Below are positions 53,224 to 62,726 of a DNA stretch of 64,000 nt, in pieces (position 1 is the stretch's first letter; each line of letters starts with the position of its first letter). The DNA is from JBICHN01 sp043101845. Lineage in GTDB: Bacteria; Planctomycetota; Phycisphaerae; Phycisphaerales; UBA5793. Made by a program: the position numbers and the translations under genes. The DNA lies in NCBI GenBank assembly GCA_043101845.1, contig JBICHN010000011.1, positions 806,001-870,000 of the forward strand, written 5' to 3'. The notes beneath the pieces were generated by a model that did no database searches, was not told where the DNA came from, and worked only from the letters and a program-made list of their open reading frames with translations.

Positions 53224-54154
53224 ACGGCGCGAAGACGACATCGCGGAGAACTATCAATACTGGCGCGACCATGGCGCCAGTTGGGTCGAGGAGTACGCGA
53301 AACGGAAGCGGGTCCGGCCGCTCTACCACATTCAGGAACTCATGCTTCGGGAATACTTCACCGCCCAGGCGCCGGCGCGGGTGCTTGAGTTCGGCTGCGG
53401 CGTCGGCCGGCATCTCCGCTATCTCCGAGAGGTCGAAGATCTCGAGATTCACGGGTTTGATCAGAGCGAGTCCATGGTCGCGGGATGTCGCGAGTGGGCG
53501 GACGACGATTGGATCGGACGGCGCATCACGGTTGGCGAACCGGCGGCGCCGTTGCCGTTCGCCGACGACGCCTTCGACATCGTGTACTCCGCTGAGGTGC
53601 TCGTGCATGTCCGACCAGAGGATCTGAGTTCAACGCTGCAGGAATTGCTCCGCGTCGCGCGTGGACAGGTGTTCCATCTTGAGACGAGCGCGCGACATGA
53701 GGTGCAGGCGTCGGCGCACGAAGGGTGCTGGAAGCATGACCTCGTCGGCGCCTACGCCGAACTGGGATATGAGTGCGAAGTCTTGCCTTCCGGGTACTTT
53801 GTGCACGATCCGTATCGGGTCGTGCTCTCGGCCGAAGCGTCGGGTGATCCCGGCTTTGTGTGGCCGGAGTGGCGGCTGCGACGATATCGCGAAATGGAGA
53901 CGGCGCTGCTCGAGGGCATCGAAGACCTTGCCCGGCGCCGCGATTCGCTCCAGGAGCGCCTTGATGGATGGAAGGCGCGGGCTCTCGAGCTCGAATCTCA
54001 AATCCGGACCGCCCGGCGCGGAACAATGGCCCCTTCCGATGAGGGGGCTAAACTGTCCGTCAACACGCCCGGCGCGTCCCGACCGGCACAGGGCGACCCG
54101 CATTTGAAGGGCTCGACGCCGCCGGATCAGGCTGATCGCCGGTCCGGGCGTTGA
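53216..54154 (+). CDS. SAM-dependent methyltransferase
   Basis: 312 residues from ATG 53216, overlapping the ABC gene. The class I SAM motif is RVLEFGCGVGRHLRYL, and PLPFADDAFDIVYSAEVLVHV is the following strand pair. The C-terminal ~70 residues are a coiled-coil-like region (ALLEGIEDLARRRDSL) and a disordered tail. In Wzt-type loci such enzymes often cap or methylate the glycan end; that is inference here. A frame-overlapping start of the next gene (TTG 54151) is possible. Confidence 0.82.
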   Translation: MAERREDDIAENYQYWRDHGASWVEEYAKRKRVRPLYHIQELMLREYFTAQAPARVLEFGCGVGRHLRYLREVEDLEIHGFDQSESMVAGCREWADDDWIGRRITVGEPAAPLPFADDAFDIVYSAEVLVHVRPEDLSSTLQELLRVARGQVFHLETSARHEVQASAHEGCWKHDLVGAYAELGYECEVLPSGYFVHDPYRVVLSAEASGDPGFVWPEWRLRRYREMETALLEGIEDLARRRDSLQERLDGWKARALELESQIRTARRGTMAPSDEGAKLSVNTPGASRPAQGDPHLKGSTPPDQADRRSGR

Positions 54155-54204
54155 ACGCCGCAGGACTTCTCGAATCATCCTCCACGGCGACAACGGGAGC
54201 ACGG

Positions 54205-56502
54205 ATGGGCACCAGCAGCTGGCAGAATATTCCGTATTGCATTGACATCCTCATGAAGATCGAGCCGAAGCGGGTACTCGACATCGGCGTCGGATTCGGC
54301 CGGTGGGGGATGATCACGCGCGAATTCTGTGATGTCTGGTTCCAGCGCGTCCTAGAAGAGGAATGGGCGGTCCACATCGAGGGGATCGAGGGGTTCGAGC
54401 AGAATGTCTCGGACTACCACCGCTCGTTCTACAACAAGATTCATATCGGCGACGCCCGTGAGATCATTCCGAGCCTGAATGGACCCTGGGATGTCACCAT
54501 TTACGGGGATGTGCTCGAGCACTTTGAGCGGGAAACCGCGATCAAGCTGCTCAACGCGAGTCTCGCCCATTCCAACTATGTCCTGATCAACATCCCGCTT
54601 GGCGACAACTATCCGCAGGATGTGCTCTACGAGAACGAATACGAGCGGCATCTCTCGGTGTGGGAGCCGGATGATTTCAACGCGTTCCCGCTTGTTCGGC
54701 GGAGCCTCTTTCGTGATTTCATGGGACGACCGTTCGGCAGCTTCCTCCTGTCCCATCAGGACCCGCGGGATCTTCAGTCCTCCTTATTCTCGACGGGCGT
54801 GAAGTACAACGAGGACGGTCAGGGAGTCGCTGACGCCCGGACGCTTGCGGAACTGCAGGCGTTACGGGATCGCGCCGCCGAGCAGGCGTTCGAACTCGGA
54901 TTCATCAAGGGCCACACAACCTACCGCATTGCGAAGCGACTGCGGAAGAATCGCATGTGGCAGGCCGTGCGCTGGGCGAAGACGCGCGACCAGCATGTCG
55001 TCACGATCGAAGCCCTCGGCGAGGCGCATCCGGACTCCGAAGCGAGTGAAGTCTGGCTCGTACAGGCCAGCCGCACCGAGCAGGAGCGATCGGTCCCGTG
55101 GGATTTCGTCGAGCCCGACGCGTCGTGGTCGGAGCGGGCGAGCGAGAAGGCGCCGTACGGCAAGTGTCTCATGAGTCGGCGTGGCAAGCTACGCGTCTCG
55201 CTCGGCGCCGATCCGAAGCTCGTCTTCGTCAAGCACCCGTGGAGCGGCAAAGTCCGCGTCACCATGCGTGGTCGGAGTGAGGTCATCGACCTCTATTCTG
55301 CAGAAACCGACAGCGTCACGGTCTACCCAGCGCGCCGACCGATGCTCGTCGCCGAGTCGGTGGCGAAGAAGAAGCGGGCCGCGTCGCTCAGCGAACCCCG
55401 CCCTCTGCCGTCGGAGCGAAGTCGCATTAACGGGTCGGTCGGCGAACCGAAATCGCCGGTGCAGTTCACGGCGGCGGAAGAGCGCACGATTAACGATCTT
55501 CGCGAACGCAACGCGCGTGTCCTCGCGATCCACTGTCCCCGCTGGCTCGGCATCACGAATGCGACGAAGACGCTCTTCGAGCACACTTATGCCTTCCCCG
55601 CGACGATCGACGACGATCCATTCGACATGGATACCGCGACGGTACGCCGTCACGCGGAACTCATCATCGAGGCGGGAATCGAGCATGTCGTCTTCTCCGG
55701 CGGCGACGAAATCAACCTCCACCTCCTCGAAGAATTGCACGAACTCAAGCCCGATCTTCGCTTCGATCTGCTCTGGCACGGCTCGTATGTCCAGTTCTGC
55801 GAGAACTACGCCTGGGAGATCCTCAAGCGCTGGATCGACGCGACGAAGGCCGGGTATATCCACTCGATCGGCGTCGTGAAGAAGGGGATGGAGAAGTTCT
55901 TCGAGTCGACCGGTCTGCGGTCGGCGCTCGTCCTGAACTTCGTGCCGGGTGCGCCGGAGAAGCCGCCCGTGCTCGACGGCGATGAGTGGCATCTCGGCAT
56001 GTGGATCTCCGGTTCGAGCTACCGGAAGATCCCGCACGCGATGCTCTCCGCTGTGAAGATGGTCGATAGCGCCCGATTGCACGCGGCCGGGCTCGACGAG
56101 CGGTCACGGGAGGTCATCGAACTCTTCGACATTCCGACGGCGGAAGTACACTCGCGACCGATCCCGTATGAGGAGTTGCTCGGCGCGATGCGGCGCACCC
56201 ACATGTCGCTGTATGTGACCTTCTCGGAGTGCTGTCCGATGCTGCCGCTCGAGAGTTTGAGCGTTGGCGTTCCCTGCCTGCTCGGACCGACGAGCCATCT
56301 CTTCGAGGACCACGACTATCTGCGAAGCCGTCTCGTCGTGCCCTATCCCGATCGCGCCGATGTGATCGCGAAGTACATCGAACGCGGGCTCGCCGAACGC
56401 GGGCGCATCATGGACGAGTATTCACGCTACGCGCCGGAATACGAAGCGCGGGCGCGGCAATCTGTCGAAGCGTTCCTCGGCGCCCCGGTCGCCACCGCCT
56501 GA
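54205..56502 (+). CDS. Fusion of a methyltransferase and a GT4-like glycosyltransferase
   Basis: 765 residues from ATG 54205, with GGGAG just upstream; a TTG at 54151 is in frame. Residues ~15-210 form a class I methyltransferase (RVLDIGVGFGRWGMITREF, WDVTIYGDVLEHF). A middle of ~220 residues has no recognised domain. The C-terminal ~330 residues form a GT-B-like glycosyltransferase half with FSECCPMLPLESLSVGVPCL (E-x7-E). Gene fusion suggests that methylation and glycosyl transfer act on the same product. The order is methyltransferase, linker, transferase. Confidence 0.75.
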   Translation: MGTSSWQNIPYCIDILMKIEPKRVLDIGVGFGRWGMITREFCDVWFQRVLEEEWAVHIEGIEGFEQNVSDYHRSFYNKIHIGDAREIIPSLNGPWDVTIYGDVLEHFERETAIKLLNASLAHSNYVLINIPLGDNYPQDVLYENEYERHLSVWEPDDFNAFPLVRRSLFRDFMGRPFGSFLLSHQDPRDLQSSLFSTGVKYNEDGQGVADARTLAELQALRDRAAEQAFELGFIKGHTTYRIAKRLRKNRMWQAVRWAKTRDQHVVTIEALGEAHPDSEASEVWLVQASRTEQERSVPWDFVEPDASWSERASEKAPYGKCLMSRRGKLRVSLGADPKLVFVKHPWSGKVRVTMRGRSEVIDLYSAETDSVTVYPARRPMLVAESVAKKKRAASLSEPRPLPSERSRINGSVGEPKSPVQFTAAEERTINDLRERNARVLAIHCPRWLGITNATKTLFEHTYAFPATIDDDPFDMDTATVRRHAELIIEAGIEHVVFSGGDEINLHLLEELHELKPDLRFDLLWHGSYVQFCENYAWEILKRWIDATKAGYIHSIGVVKKGMEKFFESTGLRSALVLNFVPGAPEKPPVLDGDEWHLGMWISGSSYRKIPHAMLSAVKMVDSARLHAAGLDERSREVIELFDIPTAEVHSRPIPYEELLGAMRRTHMSLYVTFSECCPMLPLESLSVGVPCLLGPTSHLFEDHDYLRSRLVVPYPDRADVIAKYIERGLAERGRIMDEYSRYAPEYEARARQSVEAFLGAPVATA

Positions 56503-56522
56503 CCCATCGGAGCGACGCGATC

Positions 56523-58679
56523 ATGTCGGTCATCGGCTTCGCCACTTATGAGATTCATCCAACGACCTGGGGCGGATGCGGCGTGCTGCTCCACCATGCG
56601 GCCGCTCGACTGCTTCGCGCCGGACATTCCATCATTTTTCTGCTCGATGTTCCGAAGGAATACTTCGATCGGTTTGATCAAAAGGATCGACTCGATCTGC
56701 CGCATCCCGACCGGATTCGGTCGTACCATGTCGATTCGCTTTGCGACGACTTTCCATATACGCCCGATCAGACCCCGGGCACTGCGGTATGGAAGAGCCT
56801 TCGCTTCGCGCACGCCGCTCGAAAAGTGATCGCGCGCGAGCCGGACCTCGATTTCCTCGAGTTCTTTGAGTATTGCGGCGTCGCCTACCACACGCTGATC
56901 GATCGACTCTTTGACGAAGAGCCGGAGCATCGTCCCGTCATCGGATCGCGCCTGCACAATTCGATCGAGCTCATTGACCACTTCGGGTCAACGAATGCGC
57001 TCGATCTCGATCGGTACATGCTCTATCGGCTCGAACACGCGGCGCTGCGACTTTCGGAGAGCATTCTCGCGCCGACGCGCACCTACTTCGACGCGTATTA
57101 CCGTGACCGCTATGGCCTCGATCCGAGACGGATCACGATCTCGCAGTCGCCAAAACTCGAGTTCCCGCGCGTCACGCGGCGGCCCGATCCGACCGGTCCC
57201 TTCACCATTGTCTATACGGGTCGCGTGATTCAGTTCAAAGGTGTTGATCAACTCGTCCGCGCCGGTGTCGCGCTGTTACGGAAGCGGCCTGAACTCGAGG
57301 TCACCTTCGAGTTCATCGGCCCCGACAGCCACGAAAGCCCGCTGGGTGACTCTTTCGTCGCGTATCTGCAGACGCTCATCCCGAAGAAGTGGCGCTCAAG
57401 GTTCGCCTTCGTCGGGCATAAGTCACATGACGAGATCGCGGAGCGACTGAACGAGGCGCTCTTTGCGGTGTTCCCGAATCGCTTCGAATCCTTCTGCTAT
57501 GCGGCCCATGAGGTCTATGACGCGGGCGTGCCGCTCATCGTGAATCGATTGCCCGGCTTCGCCGACTTCTTTGAGCACGAACGCAATGTCCTGGCCTACG
57601 ACGGGACGACGCGCGGACTCCTTGCCGAGATGGAGCGAATGATCGACGACGGCGCCCTGCGCGATCGACTCGCACGTCCGTACGCCGTGGCGACCGATCC
57701 GCTCGGGCCCTACTACCGTAATCCCACGGCGACCGTGGCCGTCGCCGAAGGGGTCGATCCGGCGACGCGGGAGGGTCGAACGCTCATACTGATCCGGTGT
57801 CCAATGGGGATCGACGCCGACGGCGCCCGCATGACGCGCGAGGCGGTGAGTAGTCAGACCGACGAACGATTTGACGCCGTGTATCTTGCTCCGGCGACCG
57901 ACGAAACCGCGGCGTTCTGGTGGCTCGGACGCGGTTGGTCGGCGATTGACCTTGATGGCGACGCGCTGCCTCCGGAAGCGCTTTCGACCGGTGTCGCAAT
58001 CTGTACCCTCGACGCGGGTGATCGACCCGATCCGAACTGGCACGCGGTCTGCCGACGCGGTCTCGATCGGCGCTCGAACGCCGGATTCGCGGCGACCTGG
58101 GGGCGGCGGAATACGCGGCCCCACGCGTCGACCATCGATATCGCGCCCGAGACGTATCCGTTCGACTTCGGGGCCCAACTGACCCGTGCGCTCATCCGCA
58201 CCGAACCGGGGCGCTCAGTAGCCGACCTGCTTGATGGGGACATGGGTCCGCTCGGCGAGATCGCGTTGCTCTGGAACGCCGTCGAGAACTGGGGGCACGG
58301 CGTAGTTGCGACGCGGCCCTTGATCGAATGCGAAAGTGTGCAGCCGGTTCCCGTGGATTCGGCGTTGCTGCAGTCGCTTCTCACGCGTTATGGACACATA
58401 TTCTCCGATGAAGCGCCGTTCTACTGCGGGTTGCTCGTGGAAGAGACGCGTAGACTAGAGCGCTCGCTCGCGGAGAAGCGTGCGGCGGGAAAACCAGCTT
58501 CCGCGGCCGAACTCTGGCCGGATGTCTCGGTCGATTACAAGCTTCGATTGGCGCACGAACTCGGGGGTCGCGATCTCGCGAAGATCGCATTTCGAAAGGC
58601 TGCCCACCGCGCTCTGTGGAAGTGCGGACTCGTTCGCGACACGCCGGGCGCGGACAACGGGGGACGAGGACACCAGTAG
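56523..58679 (+). CDS. GT4-like glycosyltransferase with large C-terminal extension
   Basis: 718 residues from ATG 56523. Residues ~1-400 are a GT-B transferase: IGFATYEIHPTTWGGCGVLL at the start, IVYTGRVIQFKGVDQLV and FPNRFESFCYAAHEVYDAG (E-x7-E) in the donor half. The remaining ~310 residues have no recognised domain and include short Arg-rich segments. It follows the fused methyltransferase-glycosyltransferase by 20 bases and precedes a sulfotransferase by 27 bases, so it belongs to the same operon. Confidence 0.8.
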   Translation: MSVIGFATYEIHPTTWGGCGVLLHHAAARLLRAGHSIIFLLDVPKEYFDRFDQKDRLDLPHPDRIRSYHVDSLCDDFPYTPDQTPGTAVWKSLRFAHAARKVIAREPDLDFLEFFEYCGVAYHTLIDRLFDEEPEHRPVIGSRLHNSIELIDHFGSTNALDLDRYMLYRLEHAALRLSESILAPTRTYFDAYYRDRYGLDPRRITISQSPKLEFPRVTRRPDPTGPFTIVYTGRVIQFKGVDQLVRAGVALLRKRPELEVTFEFIGPDSHESPLGDSFVAYLQTLIPKKWRSRFAFVGHKSHDEIAERLNEALFAVFPNRFESFCYAAHEVYDAGVPLIVNRLPGFADFFEHERNVLAYDGTTRGLLAEMERMIDDGALRDRLARPYAVATDPLGPYYRNPTATVAVAEGVDPATREGRTLILIRCPMGIDADGARMTREAVSSQTDERFDAVYLAPATDETAAFWWLGRGWSAIDLDGDALPPEALSTGVAICTLDAGDRPDPNWHAVCRRGLDRRSNAGFAATWGRRNTRPHASTIDIAPETYPFDFGAQLTRALIRTEPGRSVADLLDGDMGPLGEIALLWNAVENWGHGVVATRPLIECESVQPVPVDSALLQSLLTRYGHIFSDEAPFYCGLLVEETRRLERSLAEKRAAGKPASAAELWPDVSVDYKLRLAHELGGRDLAKIAFRKAAHRALWKCGLVRDTPGADNGGRGHQ

Positions 58680-58706
58680 GCTCCAGACGCATCGGATCGG
58701 TCGCTC

Positions 58707-59462
58707 ATGCCGAACTTCAGCAACATCACCCGCCCCATTCTTGTCATTGGTCCGGGCCGCTCCGGCAGTTCGTGGCTCGTGCACGCGCTCAATCAGCATC
58801 CGGATGTTCACGCGCTGATCGAGAACCGCCTGGTGGATGGGCTCTTCAGCGAAGTCTTCGAAAGCTGGTGGGCGCCGCAATGGCACTGGGTCTGTGACGA
58901 GCGGGGGCTCATGGATCGCGCCGTGCAGGTGGCGCGGCATTCGATGACCGTCTTCTTTCCGAGCAATGCGAAGTTCTGGGTGATGAAGGCGATATGGAAG
59001 GGTCGTCCGTGGGACTTCTATCGTGAAGTGTTCCCGCAGGCGCGATACATCCATACGCTGCGGAGCCCGACGACGGCGGCGCCATCCATGATGGAGTATC
59101 TCGGCGAGAAGAACCAGGTCTGGACCAAACTCGCTCATGTGGAAGAGCAGTACATCGCCGCGCATCGAGAGGCGCTCGCCGTTCGTGACGCCGGTCTCCC
59201 GTACCTTGCCGTGCGGCAGGAAGACATGGCTTCGAAACCTGCGGAAGTCTGGACTGCGGTTCGCGAGTTCTGTGAATTGCCCGAAGTGAAAATGAAGAAT
59301 CTCGACTTTGAGATCAATGCGGCCGACTCGACGCGCGGGCATGTCCGTGAGGGACGAGAACCCATGCCGTGGAGTCGATTCTCCACCGAAATGGCCGAAC
59401 TCTGCGAAGAACTCGGCTATTCGACATCGGTCGACGAGCCGGCGCCGGCCGCGTCGCAGTAG
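58707..59462 (+). CDS. Sulfotransferase family protein (third of three)
   Basis: 251 residues, shorter than the other two. The 5' loop is ILVIGPGRSGSSWLVHALN and the 3' loop YIHTLRSPTTAAPSMMEY, a divergent but recognisable family match. The DRGM-like C-terminal GxxGxW motif was not seen. It is the last gene of the polysaccharide operon and ends 23 bases before holA. The acceptor is unknown. Confidence 0.8.
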   Translation: MPNFSNITRPILVIGPGRSGSSWLVHALNQHPDVHALIENRLVDGLFSEVFESWWAPQWHWVCDERGLMDRAVQVARHSMTVFFPSNAKFWVMKAIWKGRPWDFYREVFPQARYIHTLRSPTTAAPSMMEYLGEKNQVWTKLAHVEEQYIAAHREALAVRDAGLPYLAVRQEDMASKPAEVWTAVREFCELPEVKMKNLDFEINAADSTRGHVREGREPMPWSRFSTEMAELCEELGYSTSVDEPAPAASQ

Positions 59463-59485
59463 TCAGGTCGACGGAGGACGATGCG

Positions 59486-60514
59486 TTGGCCAGGCGAGGC
59501 GGAGGAAAGAAGAAGGCGGCCACCCCGACGCTTGACGACGGACTTCGCGCGCTCATTCTCCACGGCAAAGAGAACTACCTCCGCGTGGAGTATCTCCGCC
59601 AACTTCGGGACAACATCGCGGAGAAGCGCGGCGAAGTCGATGTGATCCATTTCGACGGCGCTACGGCCACTCTGGCCGATGTGCTCGACGAAGCGCGCAG
59701 CTTCGGCCTCATGCAGCAGTACAAGATCGTGGTCCTCGACGACGCCGACCAGTTTCTCCGCATTGAAGAACATCGGCGGAAACTCGAACGGTACATGGAA
59801 TCGCCGAGTGAGCACGCGACCCTCGTGCTTCGCGCTGAGACCTGGCGACCGGGAAAGCTCGACAAGCTCGTCGAAAAGGTGGGCGGCGCCGTCAAGTGCG
59901 AGCTTCGTTCCTCTGACGAGGCGATCGCATTCTGTCGGAAACGATGCCCGAAGCGATTCGACTGCGAGATCGACGCCGACGCCGCCGGATTGCTCGTCGA
60001 ACGGGTCGGGGCGTCACTCTCCCGTCTCGACGCCGAGCTTGCGCGGCTCTCGATGATGGCCGAGCCCGGATCACCGATCGATCGCTCGCTCATCCAGCGA
60101 GAGGTGGGCCTGTCGCGGGAGGAGCAGGCGTGGGAAGTTCAGTCCGCGCTCGTCTGCGGTGACGCGGCGTTCGCGCTCGACAAGATTCGGGAACTCGTCA
60201 CGGTGGCGAAGCAGCCGCCGGTGCTCATCGGGTACTTCATTACGGACCTTGCCCGCAAGCTCTACGCCGCGTCCCGCCTTCGCGCTGACGGAATGAACGA
60301 CGCCGCGATCGCCGCCGAACTCGGACTGCGGTGGCGGGCGAAGACGATGGTGCTCGAGAACTCTCGCGGCGTCAGGCCCGAGGCGTTCGCCGATGTGCTC
60401 AGAGACGCCGTCGAGATCGATGTACGGAACAAGTCCGGGCTTGGGAACGCAGAGCGTTCGCTCGAACTGCTCGCGGTTCGATTTTTGACGGCCTTGCCGC
60501 AATCTCGCCGATAG
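59486..60514 (+). CDS. holA: DNA polymerase III subunit delta
   Basis: 342 residues from a TTG at 59486, chosen because GGAGG lies eight bases upstream and the conserved start is LDDGLRALILHGKENYLR. HolA is the clamp-loader subunit that opens the beta clamp. Motifs include VIHFDGATATLADVLDEARSFGLM and KIVVLDDADQFL. Its length is typical. An in-frame Met at 59369 lies inside the sulfotransferase gene and is unlikely. Confidence 0.92.
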   Translation: MARRGGGKKKAATPTLDDGLRALILHGKENYLRVEYLRQLRDNIAEKRGEVDVIHFDGATATLADVLDEARSFGLMQQYKIVVLDDADQFLRIEEHRRKLERYMESPSEHATLVLRAETWRPGKLDKLVEKVGGAVKCELRSSDEAIAFCRKRCPKRFDCEIDADAAGLLVERVGASLSRLDAELARLSMMAEPGSPIDRSLIQREVGLSREEQAWEVQSALVCGDAAFALDKIRELVTVAKQPPVLIGYFITDLARKLYAASRLRADGMNDAAIAAELGLRWRAKTMVLENSRGVRPEAFADVLRDAVEIDVRNKSGLGNAERSLELLAVRFLTALPQSRR

Positions 60515-60585
60515 TGGCGGTTGACATCGAACCCGCGCAAAACCCGGCGAAGGAGTCGCCGGGCAGGCTCAACGCAGGAGGCGAC

Positions 60586-61836
60586 ATGCGAGCCCGATCT
60601 CTTCTCCAAAGTCGATCTCAGACCCTCGGAATGATCGCTCTCGGCGTCGCCGGCGTAGCGGTGCTTTCCTGTGCCGCGAAGCCGGATCCGGCTCGAGCCC
60701 GTGGCGCCGGCTCGAAGATCACCGAGACAGTCCAGAAGTCGCCGACAAGTGAAGATGGTGGTGAGGTCGAGTCCGCGCTCGAATCGGAGATTCAGCGCGC
60801 CGCCGCCGACCTCGAGGCGTATCTGCAGAATGAATCCGGCGCCGAGCAGTTCGTGCCGGAGGGGGCGCTCGACCGGAGTGGTTCGGCGACCGGTCGACCG
60901 ACCTCGGATGCGCGCCGCGACACCTCTGAGAGATTGGCGGATGGGGAACCCCCGAGAGGCGACGACGAAGAGGTCATCTGGACCTCGCCGGCGCCGAAGC
61001 GCGACGAGTCGCGTCCTGTGACGCCGTCCGATCATGTCGCCGCGAATGCGGCCCGTTCGGTCGACGCGACCGACACCATGGATGACTCCGATCGCGAGCA
61101 CGGATTCGAAGCGCCCGAGCCGCCTTCGCGATCCAAGCTCGTCGTTGATCTGGCGCGACGGCTCCATCGCGACGCCGCGTATTCGGATGATCCCCTTCAC
61201 GAGTATCTCGGAATCGCGGCGTTGACGCTGCTTGACGCGAATCGAAGGATCGACCCTCAGGCGCTCATCGGTCTCGGCGGCGAGCGCGATCGGGAGATCT
61301 TCGCGGCGTACCAGGACTTCTTCGCCGCCGTTGGTGAGCGGGTGCGTTCGCGGGCGGATCTCGCCGAGCTCGTCGAGCCGGCCCGAACACTTCAGGACGC
61401 CCTCGCGCCTCCGGAGAACCTGTCGGTGGAGACCTTCAAGCTCTGCCGTTCGGTTCGGAGTTTCGGTGATTACACCGAGTTCGAACGAGTCGACTTCTTG
61501 CGCGGGCGCACTCACGAAGCGATCGCCTATATCGAGATCGAGAATTTCTCGTCGCAGTTGGCCACGGACGACTATTACCGAACGCGTCTCGCGCAGAAGA
61601 TCGAGCTCTATACCGACGCCGACGGCCTGCTCGTCTACTCCGTGCCCGAACAGGTCGCTGAGGACCGGTGTCTGCGCCGCCGGCGGGACTTCTTTCTCGT
61701 GCGTCACCTCGTTTTGCCGGCGAACCTGAGCCTGGGGAAGTATCAGCTCAAAGTTCGGGTGCGTGACGAGGCGACCGGCGCCGAGGCGGAAGCGGTCATG
61801 CCGATCGAGATCATCGCTGGACGCGAGTACCGCTAG
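60586..61836 (+). CDS. Putative lipoprotein of unknown function
   Basis: 416 residues from ATG 60586 with AGGAGG seven bases ahead. A lipobox AVLSCAAK gives Cys24-25 as the anchor. After a ~140-residue low-complexity acidic linker (ARRDTSERL, DDSDREHG) comes an alpha/beta C-terminal half (VVDLARRLHRDAAY, SLGKYQLKVRVRDEATG) that I do not recognise. It sits between holA and queE, with no common function apparent. Confidence 0.7.
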   Translation: MRARSLLQSRSQTLGMIALGVAGVAVLSCAAKPDPARARGAGSKITETVQKSPTSEDGGEVESALESEIQRAAADLEAYLQNESGAEQFVPEGALDRSGSATGRPTSDARRDTSERLADGEPPRGDDEEVIWTSPAPKRDESRPVTPSDHVAANAARSVDATDTMDDSDREHGFEAPEPPSRSKLVVDLARRLHRDAAYSDDPLHEYLGIAALTLLDANRRIDPQALIGLGGERDREIFAAYQDFFAAVGERVRSRADLAELVEPARTLQDALAPPENLSVETFKLCRSVRSFGDYTEFERVDFLRGRTHEAIAYIEIENFSSQLATDDYYRTRLAQKIELYTDADGLLVYSVPEQVAEDRCLRRRRDFFLVRHLVLPANLSLGKYQLKVRVRDEATGAEAEAVMPIEIIAGREYR

Positions 61837-61845
61837 AGCGCGATC

Positions 61846-62529
61846 TCACACCCCGCGTGTCTGGGGATCCCATATCAGCTTGTGCATCTGGATCTGCAGC
61901 CGGACGGGAAGTCCGTCCGCGAGCGTCCATTCGGCGAGTTCTCGGAGGCTGAGCCCGGCCTGTCCTGCGATCTCGAGCCCGGGCGCCTGCTCGAAGACCG
62001 GACTAAACAGCACCGCGCGGGTCCGCGCGACCAGGTCATACTTCAGAAGCGCCGATTTCGACCACTCATAATCGGCGTGATCGCCGATGACGAACTTCAC
62101 TTCATCGCGGGTTGTGAGGCGTTCGATGTTCGACCAGTCGTTGCGTTCCACTTCACCGCTGCTGGGTGTCTTGAGATCCATGATGCGGATAACCCGTGGA
62201 TCACACCGACCGATGTCGCAGGCGCCACTCGTTTCAAGAAGAACGGTCTTCCCGCGATCCAGCAGGATTCGCATCAGGTCGTGAACCCCGGGTTGGAGGA
62301 GCGGCTCGCCGCCGGTCACCTCGATCAGGTCGCAGGGATGGGAAAGGACCTCGGAGACGACTTCCTCGATAGATCGCATCGCGCCTTCGCGAAACGCGTA
62401 TTCGGTGTCGCAGTAGTGACAGCGGAGATGGCACCCGGTCAATCGGACAAACACGCAGGGCGAGCCGGCCCAGGTCGATTCGCCCTGGATCGAAAAGAAG
62501 ACCTCATTGATTCGCAGCGTGTCATTCAC
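61846..62529 (-). CDS. queE: 7-carboxy-7-deazaguanine synthase (QueE)
   Basis: 227 residues from a GTG at 62529; an ATG at 62601 (MSNGPRKSANS) would add 24. QueE is a radical-SAM enzyme that makes CDG from carboxytetrahydropterin in queuosine synthesis. The core is INEVFFSIQGESTWAG, and the [4Fe-4S] motif GCHLRCHYCDTEYAF is intact (CxxxCxxC). GGEPLLQP is the glycyl SAM motif. Neither start has a good SD. It converges on the lipoprotein gene with 9 bases between the stops. Confidence 0.93.
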   Translation of the reverse strand: MNDTLRINEVFFSIQGESTWAGSPCVFVRLTGCHLRCHYCDTEYAFREGAMRSIEEVVSEVLSHPCDLIEVTGGEPLLQPGVHDLMRILLDRGKTVLLETSGACDIGRCDPRVIRIMDLKTPSSGEVERNDWSNIERLTTRDEVKFVIGDHADYEWSKSALLKYDLVARTRAVLFSPVFEQAPGLEIAGQAGLSLRELAEWTLADGLPVRLQIQMHKLIWDPQTRGV

Positions 62530-62607
62530 CGCCCATCGTAGGTCGACGGGCGACCGTTCTCGGCCTGCCGAATTGGCGGATTTTCGGGGTCCGTTCGACA
62601 TTCGGGT

Positions 62608-62628
62608 CGATTCCGCTCGGCGGAATCG
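62608..62628. promoter_or_regulatory. Inverted repeat between queE and clpB
   Basis: A perfect 9-bp palindrome (CGATTCCGC, loop TCG, GCGGAATCG). It lies in the divergent intergenic region, about 100 bases upstream of clpB. It is not the CIRCE element. It could be an operator for clpB or queE, or a chance hairpin. Confidence 0.4.
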
Positions 62629-62726
62629 TCCTTCCTCAGCGGTGGTGAGGCCTCGTGCACGGCGCGCGCCTTGCATCGAGTAGGGGAGGACGATGCGCCC
62701 TGCGTCGCCCCGGGAGGTTGATCACG

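Noticed and set aside
46751..59462. A genomic island inserted at tRNA-Glu
   Set aside because: The locus starts after the tRNA, but there is no integrase and no repeat of the tRNA 3' end that I could find, and base composition looks similar.
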